A stretch of 6,700 nucleotides of DNA from an uncultured beta proteobacterium (GTDB lineage Bacteria; Pseudomonadota; Gammaproteobacteria; Burkholderiales; Burkholderiaceae_C). This document shows, in pieces, positions 5,843-6,700 of the stretch. The DNA is taken from NCBI GenBank assembly GCA_903927495.1, contig CAIYNH010000340.1:1-6700 (forward strand). Reading direction: 5' to 3'. Position 1 is the stretch's first letter, and each line of letters begins with the position of its first letter. The translations under genes and the position numbers were made by a program. Under the pieces are notes generated by a model, which was not told where the DNA came from, made no database searches, and saw nothing but the letters and a program-made list of their open reading frames with translations.

Positions 5843-6700
5843 CTATCCAATATCGCAGTCAGACAATTGAAATCCTGGTAACTGATTTGTAAAATCTTTC
5901 AAATGTTGCGTACCATTTACTTTCACACAAAATGGTAAAATTCTATGAGGTATAGTGAAAGTTAATAGTGCACCAAATTTCTTTGCGCCATCTATTTTTT
6001 CAGCGTGAAAATAAAAACCAGAAAAGCTATTAAACTTATATGCAGAATTGGTTATCTTTCTCAAAAAAGTCACGGCATCTTTCAAGGAACATCGTGAACC
6101 ATTCAGGAAGTATTCAGAAACAACTAATATGGGATACTTACCAAGAACACCAAACCGAATAGCGCAATAAAACGATTTTTCGTGATGGATAAATTTAAAG
6201 TATCGGTATAAAAGAGAACTTTCCTGAAAACGCCAACGAATTCTATCTGTGGTTGCGCCGCAAACCCGAAACATTGTCACGGTACCTTGTGTATATTCAT
6301 CACCAGATATCTCATAAGGTGATTTTTTAACAGTATTCTGGAGTGACGCACCTTCAGAAATAGGCTTCAATACATCTGTATCCCTTTTTATGAACCAAAA
6401 TATATTCGCAACAAAGTTCAAGTAAGAGGTTTTCGTATTTACTATTTCATAATCCAGCTTACTGTATCCAGGCGTTGATTGAGAATTTGGAGTGCCATAG
6501 ACAATTTTCGCGCCATCTTCAAAAGCATATTTCTCGCAATACCTTACCAGTTTTCCAAACAATCCTTTACGACGATGTGATTCATGAGTCCACGTCTCAC
6601 CAATTTCATAAGCCTGCAACTCCAAATCGTTGGCAAGAACCAACTTTTTTCCTGCCAAATAACAAGTCGCAACGATTTCGCTTTCGGTGTGTGCAACCGC
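5843..6700 (-). CDS. GNAT-family acyltransferase-like protein, 5' end outside the window
   Basis: The frame is open to the right edge; a TTG at 6658 is internal, because the 14 codons before it (AVAHTESEIVATCY...) continue the GNAT fold in frame. About 285 residues are visible. The N-terminal 95 or so carry GNAT features: GETWTHESHRRKGLFGKLVR, matching the acetyl-CoA pyrophosphate-binding loop and helix, then IVYGTPNSQSTPGYSKLDYE, a block I associate with GNAT proteins of polysaccharide clusters. The remaining 190 residues, with mixed aromatic and basic strands, match nothing I know. Composition is about 34% GC over five counted 60-base lines, against about 64% in capE, so it was probably acquired separately. 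By position it may acylate a sugar of this polysaccharide, but the substrate is unknown. It shares direction with capE, 82 nt upstream of it. Confidence 0.8.
   Translation of the reverse strand, partial: AVAHTESEIVATCYLAGKKLVLANDLELQAYEIGETWTHESHRRKGLFGKLVRYCEKYAFEDGAKIVYGTPNSQSTPGYSKLDYEIVNTKTSYLNFVANIFWFIKRDTDVLKPISEGASLQNTVKKSPYEISGDEYTQGTVTMFRVCGATTDRIRWRFQESSLLYRYFKFIHHEKSFYCAIRFGVLGKYPILVVSEYFLNGSRCSLKDAVTFLRKITNSAYKFNSFSGFYFHAEKIDGAKKFGALLTFTIPHRILPFCVKVNGTQHLKDFTNQLPGFQLSDCDIG

Noticed and set aside
5835..5850. Inverted repeat TTGGATA/TATCCAA at the GNAT stop codon as a terminator or operator
   Set aside because: It has only a 2-nt spacer, is AT-rich and is not followed by T-residues; it could arise by chance in AT-rich DNA.
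5800..5870. A promoter for capE (TTGGAT about 19 nt before TATACA on the - strand)
   Set aside because: Matches to consensus are weak, the spacing is long and it would lie ahead of the candidate terminator, so I do not call it.
6658..6660. TTG at 6658 as start of the GNAT-like gene
   Set aside because: The frame stays open to the window edge and the residues before it complete the N-terminal strand of the GNAT fold, so the true start is outside the window.

Overview
The window looks like part of an O-antigen or capsule biosynthesis locus from a Gram-negative bacterium, most likely a betaproteobacterium of the Comamonadaceae (Rhodoferax/Polaromonas-like). Three things point there: the GC-rich coding style of the main block (about 64% in two capE lines I counted), the enzyme set, and an intergenic palindromic sequence at about 3510-3567 that resembles a dispersed repeat I recall from that family. 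The family assignment is inference; no taxonomic marker gene is present.

Layout from left to right. At 2-528 on the + strand are the 3' end of an unrecognised gene and a small unrecognised gene 2 nt behind it. They converge on a five-gene block on the - strand (5760 down to 552), which reads in order capE (4,6-dehydratase/5-epimerase), capF (3-epimerase/4-reductase with a C-terminal cupin), a WecB-like 2-epimerase (capG/fnlC/wbjD), a WbuB-like family 4 glycosyltransferase, and a membrane-anchored DUF218 (YdcF/SanA-like) protein. Gaps in the block are 4, 79, 16 and 13 nt; the 79-nt gap holds the palindromic element. At the right end, also on the - strand, is an AT-rich gene (about 34% GC over five counted lines) with an N-terminal GNAT acetyltransferase domain. 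It runs off the window edge.

How the genes work together. CapE, CapF and the 2-epimerase are the three enzymes known to convert UDP-D-GlcNAc to UDP-N-acetyl-L-fucosamine (UDP-L-FucNAc). The glycosyltransferase behind them resembles the enzymes that transfer that sugar in other clusters. The block is therefore a complete sugar-donor module with a probable dedicated transferase. The DUF218 protein ends it, with no assignable reaction. The GNAT-like gene is probably a recently acquired accessory gene that may modify a sugar of the same polysaccharide.

I found no RNA gene, CRISPR array, insertion sequence or replication origin. I see no convincing new system: the core is a known pathway. The points most worth a second look are the palindromic element that also supplies a ribosome-binding site, the sharp composition break at about 5760-5840, and the two unidentified genes at the left edge.
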